A stretch of 40,771 bases of DNA from a virus. A program made the translations under genes and the position numbers. The stretch spans positions 1-40,771 of IMG/VR virus record IMGVR_UViG_3300045955_000313; one strand, given 5' to 3'. Below are positions 23,685 through 31,700 of this stretch, in pieces. How positions within the stretch are numbered: position 1 is the first letter of the stretch; every line of letters starts with the position of its first letter. Under the pieces are notes generated by a model, which made no database searches, was not told where the DNA came from, and saw only the letters and a list, made by a program, of their open reading frames with translations.

Positions 23685-24049
23685 AGCTCCTCGACTGCCA
23701 GAGGCATGAGCTGCCCGCTGTCAAAGCGCTCGGAGCGCTTGGGGCGGGGGGACTTGCCAATGATAAACTCGACATCAACCACGGCCCCGCTCTCCAACCC
23801 ATCCCAGTGCTCGGCAATAAACTGATGTGCCTCGGTCAGCGTGCGTGAGTGCCAGCGGTACGGGTCATAGTCGGCGCGTTGGTCGCTCACATGAAAGAGC
23901 ACGGTGTATTGGTTTTGACGGGGCCAGGTCTTGCCAAAGCCCGCACGGGCCAGGAGCCAGCGCTCGGCCTCGTCACGGCCACCGAGCCGGAGCGCGATGA
24001 TGGGAATGAGCGTGTCGCGGTCACGGATTTCAAAGAGTTTGATGTTCAC
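23681..24049 (-). CDS. Hypothetical early protein (122 aa)
   Basis: A 122-residue protein starting with GTG at 24049 (GTGA overlap with the upstream gene, GGAGGTGGAG site); upstream residues in the same frame are a shadow. It has an alpha/beta appearance: DTLIPIIALRLGGRDEAERW, then TVLFHVSDQRADYDPYRWHS, then a helix LTEAHQFIAEHWDGL. No family named with confidence. It sits right before ERF in the recombination operon. Confidence 0.65.
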   Translation of the reverse strand: MNIKLFEIRDRDTLIPIIALRLGGRDEAERWLLARAGFGKTWPRQNQYTVLFHVSDQRADYDPYRWHSRTLTEAHQFIAEHWDGLESGAVVDVEFIIGKSPRPKRSERFDSGQLMPLAVEEL

Positions 24050-24324
24050 GGCTCCACCTCCGCGTGTTCGGGGGTCTTCGCTGCGTGTTTGCGGCTGGTC
24101 GGCTTCTTCTCTTTCCCTTGTGGCGGTAGCGGCTGATACCGACGGACAAAGTCTTTGTGCTCCACGATCAAACGGACCCCATTGGGGAGAAACACGAGCC
24201 AATCTGTTGGCCCGACCACAAAGCGCTGCTTGGGCAACTCCTGATCGGTGGGCGGGAAGACCAGTTCGCATTCTTCGGGAAATTGGATTGCCTGGACCTG
24301 TTGGGGCTTTTGTTGAAAGTACAT
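24046..24324 (-). CDS. PGDYG-like small early protein
   Basis: A 92-residue protein. The layout MYFQQKPQQVQAIQF, then PTDWLVFLPNGVRLIVEHKD FVRRYQP, matches small phage proteins of the PGDYG type (a beta-barrel with a GDW-like turn and a final F..RYxP). The basic C-terminus (KEKKPTSRKHAAK) may bind nucleic acid. Function unknown. It overlaps the following GTG start. Confidence 0.6.
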   Translation of the reverse strand: MYFQQKPQQVQAIQFPEECELVFPPTDQELPKQRFVVGPTDWLVFLPNGVRLIVEHKDFVRRYQPLPPQGKEKKPTSRKHAAKTPEHAEVEP

Positions 24325-24333
24325 GGGACCTCC

Positions 24334-24498
24334 TTATGTGAACACCATCAGAACGATGGCGACTAACACACCCACGCCGAGCCCCAAGACAATAGGTAGT
24401 AACAGAGAGTGAAGCTCCTCGTCGGGTTTCAAAAAATGCGAGCAGTGTTGACAAATGGGAAAGCGGGACGGCCGCCCGCAGGCATAACAGCGACTCAT
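24334..24498 (-). CDS. Zinc-ribbon plus transmembrane peptide (54 aa)
   Basis: A 54-residue protein with an N-terminal zinc-ribbon-like pair (CYACGRPSRFPICQHC) and a C-terminal transmembrane helix (SLLLPIVLGLGVGVLVAIVL). The ATG at 24498 overlaps the upstream stop (ATGA), with GGAGG upstream. It would sit in the inner membrane with the zinc finger in the cytoplasm. Role unknown. Confidence 0.65.
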   Translation of the reverse strand: MSRCYACGRPSRFPICQHCSHFLKPDEELHSLLLPIVLGLGVGVLVAIVLMVFT

Positions 24499-24842
24499 AG
24501 GGCCTCCTTGTTTTTTTCTCTGTGAACGGCAGCAGTCCCTTCCATTCTTCCGTCGCTCGTCCACCCCCCTGCTGCCCCCACCTCCCTCTCTTGTGTCACG
24601 CCTTTCTGGATAACCGTGCCATCTTCATAGCGCAGGCCTGTGTGCGTCACGGTCCCGTGATGCAACTGCCACACCTGTTGTGCGGCTTTCTTCATCTGCG
24701 TGGAGAAGAAAAACGCACAACTGGCACAGTAGAGATTCATCGAATGGGGAATCTCGTACAATTCCGTCATGGGCTGCCCACAATGGTCACAACACCAATC
24801 GGGCAAGTCACTGACCAATTCCAGACGTAGAAGCGCTGACAT
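24495..24842 (-). CDS. Zinc-ribbon early protein (115 aa)
   Basis: A 115-residue protein with four cysteines in two CxxC pairs (WCCDHCGQPM and LYCASCAFFF), suggesting a zinc ribbon, followed by a helical segment (QMKKAAQQVWQLHH) and a flexible tail. It could be a transcription-modulating or nucleic-acid-binding phage protein. Cotranscribed and overlapping the next gene by ATGA. Confidence 0.65.
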   Translation of the reverse strand: MSALLRLELVSDLPDWCCDHCGQPMTELYEIPHSMNLYCASCAFFFSTQMKKAAQQVWQLHHGTVTHTGLRYEDGTVIQKGVTQEREVGAAGGWTSDGRMEGTAAVHREKNKEAL

Positions 24843-24856
24843 AATCCGGTCCTCCT

Positions 24857-25117
24857 TTAATGCAGAGCGTGTGCTGTTGGGTGTAGTCCGTGTGATCGCG
24901 CCTTCAGCTCGGGCAGCGTGGTGCGCAGCCAGCGCTGCACGTCCTCGATGTTGAAGCGGGGCGACTGGCCGACACGGAAATGGGGTAGGCCCTTGGACAT
25001 CAGCCGGTAGATGTTGCGCTCACTCGTCTGGAGCCACTGCGATAGTTGGCGCAGCGTCAGCGGTTGATCGTGCTGGAGCGCAAAGGCTAAGGTGGTGGTC
25101 GTCCGTGTGGTGGTCAT
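24857..25117 (-). CDS. HTH (excisionase/MerR-type) DNA-binding protein
   Basis: An 86-residue protein. The motif LTLRQLSQWLQTSERNIYRL, followed by PHFRVGQSPRFNIEDVQRWL, is a clear winged helix-turn-helix of the MerR/excisionase type. It is the second gene of the early leftward operon. Such proteins act as early regulators or recombination directionality factors; the better excisionase candidate by position is at 27592. Confidence 0.75.
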   Translation of the reverse strand: MTTTRTTTTLAFALQHDQPLTLRQLSQWLQTSERNIYRLMSKGLPHFRVGQSPRFNIEDVQRWLRTTLPELKARSHGLHPTAHALH

Positions 25118-25162
25118 ATCTCTCTCCCTTCTGGATGTTGGCGGTAGGGTGAAAAGGGATGG

Positions 25163-25381
25163 TCATGCGCGCTGCTCGCTGACATCGATGCCGTACTCCT
25201 GCTTGAGGTGAGTGCGGAAGTCTTTAATTGGGGTGATCCACCGACCAAGCGGCTTCCTGCCGGGGAGTTTTCCTTGTCGGAGGAGGCGGTAGACATGAAT
25301 TTTTGAGTAGTGCAGCGCTTTCGCCCAATTTTCGACTGTCGCAAAATCTTCACGGTGTGCTAGATGTTTATTTTGTTTCAT
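25163..25381 (-). CDS. HTH DNA-binding protein, Cro/early regulator candidate
   Basis: A 72-residue helix-turn-helix protein (NWAKALHYSKIHVYRLLRQG, then LPGRKPLGRWITPIKDFRTH). It is the first gene of the early leftward operon and diverges from the XRE repressor, the place of a cro-like gene. Its ATG lacks a clear ribosome-binding site, so it may be leaderless. It lies next to the palindrome at 25420-25432. Confidence 0.7.
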   Translation of the reverse strand: MKQNKHLAHREDFATVENWAKALHYSKIHVYRLLRQGKLPGRKPLGRWITPIKDFRTHLKQEYGIDVSEQRA

Positions 25382-25390
25382 GGTGCATAA

Positions 25391-25435
25391 TTGTGATAAA
25401 CTTTGACTACAGATGTATACGAAAAATTTTCGCGA
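25391..25435. promoter_or_regulatory. Divergent lysogeny-switch control region with palindromic operator
   Basis: CGAAAA-A-TTTTCG at 25420-25432 is a perfect 6-1-6 palindrome between the early operon start (25381) and the repressor's ATG at 25436. A possible -35 TTGTGA (25391) and -10-like GTATAC (25415) lie on the repressor side. This is the expected place of the genetic switch; promoter calls are tentative. Confidence 0.45.
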
Positions 25436-25918
25436 ATGTCAAGCGCGAATAAATTTCATGAAAATATGAAACTCTCACAGGACGAAAAACATAGGCGAGG
25501 GAGGCTTTTAGTTGCTCTGCGCGACAGCGCTGGCATGACGCAAGGTGATGTGGCCGAGCTGTTAAGGCCAGGGAATCCCAATTTCCTTCGCACATATCAA
25601 AACTGGGAAGCGGGGAAATCTTGGCCGATCCTGATGGAATCAAGACTCGAGCAATTATTCCAGGTCGAAGCCGGATACTTCGCGCGGGGCCGACAAAAAC
25701 TCAAAATAGAGCCAATACACAAAGCAACGGAAAGTCGAGTTGAAGAAGGTGGACCTACATGGGATCAGCGGACAAAGGAGCGCATCGCACAGGTGAAGCA
25801 GTTAATGTCTTTTCGCGATGAGGGTGTGGATCTTCATCTTGAGCGTCAATTGGAGTTGCTCGTTCGACTGAAACACGTTGAAACGGTGAGCAATCTGCGA
25901 GACAATCCGGATGCGTGA
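25436..25918 (+). CDS. XRE-family phage repressor
   Basis: A 160-residue protein from ATG 25436 (the frame is open from TTG 25403; ATG 25466 is another option). None has a good ribosome-binding site, which fits a leaderless repressor mRNA. Residues around LLVALRDSAGMTQGDVAELL RPG form an XRE helix-turn-helix, followed by YQNWEAGKSWP. The C-terminal part is helical, without a recognisable S24 peptidase, so induction by RecA cleavage is not expected. It diverges from the HTH gene at 25381 and precedes lipoprotein and integrase: a lysogeny repressor. Confidence 0.8.
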   Translation: MSSANKFHENMKLSQDEKHRRGRLLVALRDSAGMTQGDVAELLRPGNPNFLRTYQNWEAGKSWPILMESRLEQLFQVEAGYFARGRQKLKIEPIHKATESRVEEGGPTWDQRTKERIAQVKQLMSFRDEGVDLHLERQLELLVRLKHVETVSNLRDNPDA

Positions 25919-25927
25919 GTGGCGGGT

Positions 25928-26011
25928 ATGGGAGAAGTCCTCCTGTTCTTATTCGTCGGTCTTCCTGTGGGCCTCTGGGTGTCAGTAATCGTCTTGGTGC
26001 CGTTGCTGTAG
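25928..26011 (+). CDS. Possible 27-aa hydrophobic membrane peptide
   Basis: A short frame MGEVLLFLFVGLPVGLWVSV ending IVLVPLL, almost wholly a transmembrane helix, directly after the repressor gene. Only a GGCGGG lies upstream. It could be a small toxin or lysogeny membrane protein, or chance; such peptides are hard to prove from sequence. Confidence 0.35.
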   Translation: MGEVLLFLFVGLPVGLWVSVIVLVPLL

Positions 26012-26097
26012 TGATTGCACCAGAGCACTGATGAATTCGGTGAGGATGTTGTGATAAGCGGATAACTCTTTGTGATGAAACGTGAGGCCCTGGGGCG

Positions 26098-26373
26098 ATG
26101 CCTGTGATGAAAAAATACGGTCTCCTCTCTGTCCTGATCAGTGTGCTGTGTCTGCTCTCTGCCTGTCGTTCCGTACAAGCGCCGCTCCTCTTCCTCGCGG
26201 AAGGTGGACGTCCGACCCGCCGGACGGAGTACAGCACGGTATACAGCCCGGATGAATGTATCGGTGCGATCGTCAATGGCGTCTGTCACGGCTCCATCCT
26301 GCCCAAGTCTGCGTATCATCGCACGTGTTATGGCGAGATGCTCAACGGTCAGTGCACGGGGCCAATGTTTTGA
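26098..26373 (+). CDS. Small lipoprotein expressed from the lysogeny region
   Basis: A 91-residue protein with a lipoprotein signal peptide ending in the lipobox LLSAC (Cys at residue 23), then a short mature part with two CxGxxxNGxCxG-like repeats (CIGAIVNGVCHG and CYGEMLNGQCTG). Similar small Cys-containing lipoproteins occur in bacteria; I know no function. It starts at 26098 or 26107 and stops 3 bases before integrase, so it may be cotranscribed and expressed in lysogens, altering the host envelope. Confidence 0.7.
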   Translation: MPVMKKYGLLSVLISVLCLLSACRSVQAPLLFLAEGGRPTRRTEYSTVYSPDECIGAIVNGVCHGSILPKSAYHRTCYGEMLNGQCTGPMF

Positions 26374-26376
26374 CGT

Positions 26377-27453
26377 ATGGGCCTCGTCAAGAAGATCAAT
26401 AAAGATAAGACCGTCACGTGGTACATCCGCTATGCCGCCCCTCCCGACGGCACCCGCCGCACCACGCGCGACAAGTGGGAAGCGATCGGTCCTTCCAAAA
26501 AAGAAGCCGCAGCCGTCTTAGCCAAGCGCAAGACGCAGATACGAGAGGGGAAATTTTGGGGCGAGGCGTCTGCGGGGGTGCGCCTGCCCTACGCGGACCT
26601 GATTGACCGTTATCTCGCGTTCAGTAAGACCGCCAAGAAGCCCAAGACACACTACCTCGACCAGGGCCTCGCCCGCCAGATCCGCCCGGCGTTGGGTGAC
26701 TACAAGGTGAAGGACCTCACCCCAGCCCGCGTGCTCACCTACATCAACGGCCAGCTCGCCGCCGGCAAAGCCCCCGCGACGGTCAACAGCCACTGGGCGT
26801 TTCTCTTGCACTCGATCGCAAAGGCCATTGAGTGGGGACTGCTCCGAGAGAGTGAGAACCCGCTCGCCCGGATCAAGAAGCCCTTCAAAGTGAAGAATCA
26901 GCGCACGCGGTTCTTCACCGCTGCCGAGATCGACCGTCTTACCGCTGCTGCCTCTCCGCTCTGGCGTACGCTTGTTTTGGTCGCTGTGCACACCGGCATG
27001 CGCAAGGGCGAGATCCTCACGCTCAGGAAAGACCATGTGTATCTGGAGGAAGGTCTGCTCTTGCTCCGAGGAGACGACACGAAGCCAGGAGAGCCGCGCC
27101 CTGTATTCTTGAATGAAACTGTCAGCGCTGCGCTGCGAGAGCACTTGGCTGCGACTGCGAACCCCAGCCCCTGGGTGTTCCATAATCCCAAGACTGGCAC
27201 GCACTACCGGGAAGACTTTGACACCGGCTGGTACTCGGCGCTGAAAAAGGCGGGCTTGTCAGGGGTGCGTTTTCACGATTTACGGCATACCACAGGAAGC
27301 CACCTCATCATGTCCGGAGCCTCGCTCAAGGACGTGCAGGAGGCGTTAGGCCACAAGAGAATAGAGACGACGCTCCGCTACGCGCACCTCTCTCCCGAGC
27401 ACCGACGCCGCGTGATCCAGCGATTAGACCAGGTGCTCAACCCAGCGAGGTGA
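26377..27453 (+). CDS. int: Tyrosine recombinase integrase
   Basis: A 358-residue tyrosine recombinase. The core-binding SAM-like domain is at about 70-165. The catalytic residues are seen as HTGMRKGE (Arg209), FHDLRHTTGSH (His300, Arg303), LGHKRIETTLRYAH (His326 and nucleophile Tyr335). An N-terminal arm-binding-like segment (KTVTWYIRYAAP) is present. It would integrate the phage at the tRNA-Arg site described at 28149. Its 3' end converges with the DUF3854 remnant. Confidence 0.93.
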   Translation: MGLVKKINKDKTVTWYIRYAAPPDGTRRTTRDKWEAIGPSKKEAAAVLAKRKTQIREGKFWGEASAGVRLPYADLIDRYLAFSKTAKKPKTHYLDQGLARQIRPALGDYKVKDLTPARVLTYINGQLAAGKAPATVNSHWAFLLHSIAKAIEWGLLRESENPLARIKKPFKVKNQRTRFFTAAEIDRLTAAASPLWRTLVLVAVHTGMRKGEILTLRKDHVYLEEGLLLLRGDDTKPGEPRPVFLNETVSAALREHLAATANPSPWVFHNPKTGTHYREDFDTGWYSALKKAGLSGVRFHDLRHTTGSHLIMSGASLKDVQEALGHKRIETTLRYAHLSPEHRRRVIQRLDQVLNPAR

Positions 27454-27580
27454 GTTCCTTGTGATCTGTGACGGTACGGTAGCCGCGCGCAGCGATAACC
27501 TCGTCTGAGATGCCGGACTCGTCACGGAGCATCTTCAAGTGAAATTCACCCAGAGGGGAAGGAGCATTCGCGTCAGCCAT
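27437..27580 (-). pseudogene. Truncated DUF3854 N-terminus
   Basis: A 47-residue frame reading LGEFHLKMLRDESGISDEVI, then AARGYRTVTDHKEL, the N-terminal signature of DUF3854 proteins of integrative elements, which normally continue for hundreds of residues. Here it ends just after the signature and overlaps the integrase 3' end by 17 bases. It keeps a good ribosome-binding site (GAGAGGGAAAG), so it may still be translated with the excisionase gene. Confidence 0.6.
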
Positions 27581-27591
27581 CTTTCCCTCTC

Positions 27592-27804
27592 TTACCGAGC
27601 CATCTCTGCCAGAGGCTCTACTCGTGCATTTCTTAATAACGCGGCGATATCGCTTTCGTCAAAGAGAATCCGCCTGCCAAGTCGGTAGAAGGGAATTCGT
27701 TTTTCTCTCACCCAGGCGCGAACGGTAAAGGGAGAGACGCCCATCTCGTCTGCCGCCTCCTCTACTGAAAGCTTCCTTGTCTGTGTTTGCCGTTGCATCT
27801 GCAT
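27592..27804 (-). CDS. xis: Excisionase-like HTH protein
   Basis: A 70-residue protein of the helix_turn_helix_17 / MerR-like excisionase type (KLSVEEAADEMGVSPFTVRA, then EKRIPFYRLGRRILFDESDI). ATG 27804 has an AGGAG site at 5-base spacing; GTG 27810 is also open. Lying between integrase and the attachment region, it is a likely recombination directionality factor. Confidence 0.72.
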   Translation of the reverse strand: MQMQRQTQTRKLSVEEAADEMGVSPFTVRAWVREKRIPFYRLGRRILFDESDIAALLRNARVEPLAEMAR

Positions 27805-27832
27805 ATACACTCCTCACATATTGTTAATTACT

Positions 27833-27889
27833 GTCAGTAGACCTTCTAACATTATCTGTCAAGATTGAGACAGAGGATGAACTACTGAC
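27833..27889. promoter_or_regulatory. Inverted repeats upstream of the excisionase-like gene
   Basis: GTCAGTAG (27833-27840) and CTACTGAC (27882-27889) form an outer inverted repeat, and TCTGTC/GACAGA an inner one (27855-27860, 27869-27874). The shared TGTCA core suggests binding sites for Xis, Int or a regulator of this promoter. Confidence 0.4.
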
Positions 27890-28097
27890 AATAGTGTAAT
27901 TTTTTTACTTCCTCTATATTATTGATTATTCAGTGATGCGGTGTCGTTCCTGGGAAGGGGCGACCTTATATGCAGGCACGGGGGTGATTTCGGCGTGTCT
28001 CCTTCGTGCGAGAAATTTTGATCTGCCAGCGATGGCCACCGCCGCCACGTTTTTGTCTCATCAAGTACCTAGTCCATGTTTTTTGTAGAAAAACTGT

Positions 28098-28113
28098 AGT
28101 TTCACGTGAAACA
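28098..28113. promoter_or_regulatory. parS: Near-consensus bacterial parS site
   Basis: AGTTTCACGTGAAACA differs at one base from the ParB-binding consensus TGTTTCACGTGAAACA, and the inner 14 bases are a perfect palindrome (28099-28112). No parA or parB gene is seen in the window, so a host ParB would be the partner. Confidence 0.7.
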
Positions 28114-28148
28114 TTGTCTCTTCTTTTAGGCTAAATACCTGAAAAGAA

Positions 28149-28190
28149 TGCGCCCTAGAGGATTTGAACCTCTGGCCTACAGATTCGTAG
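28149..28190 (-). other. 3' half of tRNA-Arg(ACG) forming the att core
   Basis: On the minus strand this reads as the 3' half of a tRNA. It has the anticodon loop CTACGAA (28190-28184, anticodon ACG), an anticodon stem side TCTGT, variable loop AGGCC, a complete T arm (AGAGG-TTCAAAT-CCTCT), acceptor side AGGGCGC and discriminator A. Upstream bases do not complete the tRNA. Integration here would rebuild a host tRNA-Arg gene. Confidence 0.8.
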
Positions 28191-28344
28191 TTTCTATTAT
28201 GTCTGAAAAGAGCAGGTAGTGTCAGGTGTTGGCGGGCAAAAGTGCGTGATTTTTGCGGACTCTCTGCTCATGACTGCCAAATGAGACAATGTATGTTCAG
28301 GTCGTGCATTTTTGGTACGGTAGAAAATTTGTAGTTTGGGCCGA

Positions 28345-28707
28345 TCACACGTCTGGCTCACCCTCTTTCTCTTTCCCTTCGGTGAGATGTTTCATAAAGA
28401 TTTCTGTCAGGCGGGCGTGCTCAGCCCGGCAGGAGGACACCATATCAACAAAGGCTTTATCTTTGGCTTCGATATGTTTCATGAACCATTTCACGATCAG
28501 GACTACCAGGGTGAGTGAGCCAAAGTCTTTGACTTGCGTCTCCCAGCCTATGAACGGATTGACAACTTTGACCGGGACCGAGTCTGCGATGTCCCCGAAT
28601 GTGAGGCGTACGAATCCCTCCCAGAGCAGAAATCCAATCGCGAGGGCATAGGGCCAACTCCAGGGGATCTCCTGAGTACGCGAGTGGAGCGCATGATCGC
28701 CTCGCAT
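28345..28707 (-). CDS. Holin-like membrane protein
   Basis: A 120-residue protein with two hydrophobic segments (YALAIGFLLWEGFVRLTFG around 20-38 and SLTLVVLIVKWFM around 64-76) and a charged C-terminal tail (KHLTEGKEKEGEPDV). It is the last gene of the leftward late operon and its start overlaps the stop of the 1329-residue gene (TAATG). Position, size and membrane topology fit a holin, but no family is recognised. No intact endolysin is next to it. Confidence 0.5.
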   Translation of the reverse strand: MRGDHALHSRTQEIPWSWPYALAIGFLLWEGFVRLTFGDIADSVPVKVVNPFIGWETQVKDFGSLTLVVLIVKWFMKHIEAKDKAFVDMVSSCRAEHARLTEIFMKHLTEGKEKEGEPDV

Positions 28708-31700
28708 TAGCGCCTCAACATGCGTTCCCGCAGGAGTTCTTGCCGATGCTCTGGCAGCCGGTTCATTTTAATATCGCGCAGGCGTTGCGGGTCTGTGCCT
28801 CCAAGTTGTCGCTCACCGTAGCCGCGTGCTTTCGCCAGCAAATCCCGCAAGAGTTCTTCGCGTCCGGCATCGCGCTGGCTGCGAAAGCGCACATCGTTAA
28901 TGAGGCGTTGCCCTTCCCGCTCTACCACTGGTCCCATGCGCTCTGCGATGGCGCGCGCGTCCGCCCGATTCTCCACGCGGGGATAGACGGCTTCGCGGGG
29001 GATGCCGAGTCGTCCAATCTCTTGCTCCACGGGGTTGGGCGTGCTGATGTTTGCGCCAAAGAAATGCGCCAAGGGATAGGGAAAATGGACAGGATCGGCA
29101 GACGTGGACGAGGCCCGTTCAGGGAGCGTGCGTGAGGCAAACGGAAACTGATTGAGGGTTGGTCCGAGTAGTCGTGTCTGCCAGTCGTCACGAAACTCGC
29201 GTTGGATCGCTTCGGGAGGGATGCCTTCTGAGGTCATGCCTTCAATGGTCGCGGCAATATCTTTGGTCTGACTCACGGGATTGAAAAAGCCTGCGCCGAA
29301 CATCCCAGCCAGGTCAGCGAGGAGATTACTCACACCTTCCCAGCTCACGTCTCCACGACCAGACACCATATCCATGAGGGTCAAGCCGATTCCGGCGCGC
29401 GTGCCTAACACGGCCAGCCCTTGGGCAATATCGGATGCGCTCATGGTGATCTCGCCCTGTGTCACATATTGTCGTCCTAGTTCACCCAGGAACATGAATC
29501 CGGCCATAGTGGAGAAGGGACGCATGTCGAGCCGCGTATCGCCTGCTTTGACTTCCCACCAGTGTTCGCCGGCGATGTCGGGGTGACGGAGTGCCACGCC
29601 GGCGGCAAGTGAGAGCGTCAAGCCGGTGGCGACTTTTCCTATCGTCTCAGCGGGGGTATCGACATAGACGAGATCGCGTTTCGCTTGTTGAATGTTCTGC
29701 TCCGCGCGTTGGATGGCCGCCTCGAGTTTCTCCCCGGTGAGCGGCGTTTTTCCTGCTGACAGCGAGGCCAGGACCTCTTCGTTGTCGGTCAGGCGTTGGG
29801 TGAGCATGCCGCGTCGCGTGTTTTCGGTGGCGAGTTTTGCCAGTCCTACGGGAGAGTGATCGACCACATACTGCAGGCGATTTGCCATGTAGCGAGGAAA
29901 CGGCGCGATACCATAAAGCACGGGGTTTCTGCGGAAGATGTCAGAGACTTCCCGCAGCAGCGCGTTGCTCGGATTGCTGCCCATTGAGGTGAGAAAGCCA
30001 AGTGATGTTCCCCGTGGTTGTCCTTGCATCGTGCCTTTCAGGGCCTCGGACAGGGACTTCTCCAGCACGTCGTCAGGGATCATCCCCGGGTTGCGAAAGG
30101 CATGATCTGGGTCAATGCCTGCACGGCGCAAGCCGTTGATGAGTTCGGCCTCCGCGTGGGCCCGTCGATACCAGTTCTCCTGCACTTCGTTAAACTTGTT
30201 GATCGTGCGCAGATAGGTGCCCAGTGGACCTTGAAGCCCTTCGGGTTTCTCTAAGAGGCGCTGCGAGAACTCATCGTGGTGATTGAGGATGGTGTCAAGT
30301 GTGTCTGGCTCTTTGGCGGCAAGGTGGACCGCTTGAGCGATCGAGTCCTTGAAGCGGCGCGCAGCGACACTGCCCAGGGTGAGGGCTTGCTGTGCGCCCT
30401 GCAGTGGTTTGCCCTGCCGCAGTCCCGCAATGGTGCCGGTAAAGAGGCGATCGAGGATGGTGGAGCCTAAGATAGCTCCCTGGTCGCCCGCGTTGCGGAC
30501 TTGAGTAGCGATCTTTCCCACGAGTGAGCCGCGCCAGAAGTTCATCACGCGCTGGCCGGCGGTCATCTCTGGGTAGAGGATGTCTCGTAATCGAGCCGCG
30601 TCTACGTCGCCAGCATCAGCGCGGCGATTGAGTTCTTGCGCGAGGGCCGAGAGGCGTTGCAATACTTGGCCTGCGCCTCGGATCGTGCCTTTATACTTCG
30701 CACTGTCAGGACCGCCTTCGGGGAACACAATCTGGTCAACGACCTTATAGAGGCGGTTGTTCGGGTCGATTTCATGGGCTCTGGCTCTGAGTTCATCAAG
30801 GTGCTTCCATGCCTGGTCTGCGACCTCATGTGCCTGGGTGTAGTCGCCGATCTTCTCACGGGTGCCAAGCATCTCGTCGGTAATCGCACGGGCTTTCTTG
30901 CCGAGTTCCTGGGCGATCGCTTCCACTGGGGTTGTTGCCTGTGGTGGCTTCTTGGTGAAAAACTCACTCAGTTTTCGTCCGCCGGCGCGGGCGAGGGCGG
31001 GAGACGCTGCCGCTCCAATGCCAGCAACAAGAGCGGCATTGCGGAGTCGTTCTTCTGGTGTCTCGCCTTGGGTGTAGCCGACCAATCCGCCTACGCCTGC
31101 TCTGCCAAGGGCGAACATGACGGCTTGCCGTGCTCCTCCGATCTGGTCACGAAAGAGTTTGGTGTAGGCTGATGAGGAGCCTGCAAGGTCGACATCCTCA
31201 AGCAGTTCACGTCCGGCGGTGGGGTTGGTCTCCATGAGTCGCAAGCCGTCTTCGGTGGCGGTCTGCAGGGAATCGTACTTCTGCCGTAAGCCCAACACCC
31301 TGACCGCTTCCTCCTTCATGTTGTCGCGGATCTCACGTTCTGCTTGGACGGCGGCAAAGCCTTTCTGTGTCCAGCCTGGCGGGGCATCGGGAATGGAGAG
31401 GGAGACCTGATCTCCTTGTGGGGTGCGGAGCGTGAACGTGCCTGGGGGTCCCTCAATTGGACCGCCTACCTCTTCAGTCATGCGGTTGCGCTCCAGGGTT
31501 TGCGTCAGGCTGCGGAGGTCCTCTGCTCGCAAGGGAAGGATAATAGGGTTTTCCTCTTGTGGACCTCTTTGCTTCACGGCTTGTAGGACGCTGCGCTCAA
31601 AGTCTGCGAGTTGAGTTTTCTGTTCACTGGCAGAAAGTGGCTGCACGGAAGGGGACATTCTGGCTTCTGCTTCAGTGCGAAATGGGAGCACGATTGGCCC

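Larger units (their letters stand above)
28085..28337. other. attP: Phage attachment region (attP) with arm-site repeats
   Basis: Direct repeats of 18 nt with two mismatches (GTAGAAAAACTGTAGTTT at 28085-28102 and GTAGAAAATTTGTAGTTT at 28320-28337) and a perfect 10-bp inverted repeat (ACATTGTCTC at 28111-28120, GAGACAATGT at 28283-28292) flank the tRNA fragment. GTAGTTT also occurs at the edge of the core (28187-28193). This is the layout of integrase arm and core sites. Confidence 0.65.

Noticed and set aside
26049-26076. lac-operator-like string GTGATAAGCGGATAAC and repeated TTGTGAT motifs upstream of the lipoprotein
   Set aside because: Too short and imperfect; similar strings occur by chance, and no lac-type regulator is encoded.
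28149-28190. Complete tRNA gene
   Set aside because: Only the 3' half from the anticodon loop is tRNA-like; the sequence upstream does not form a D arm, matching anticodon stem or acceptor.
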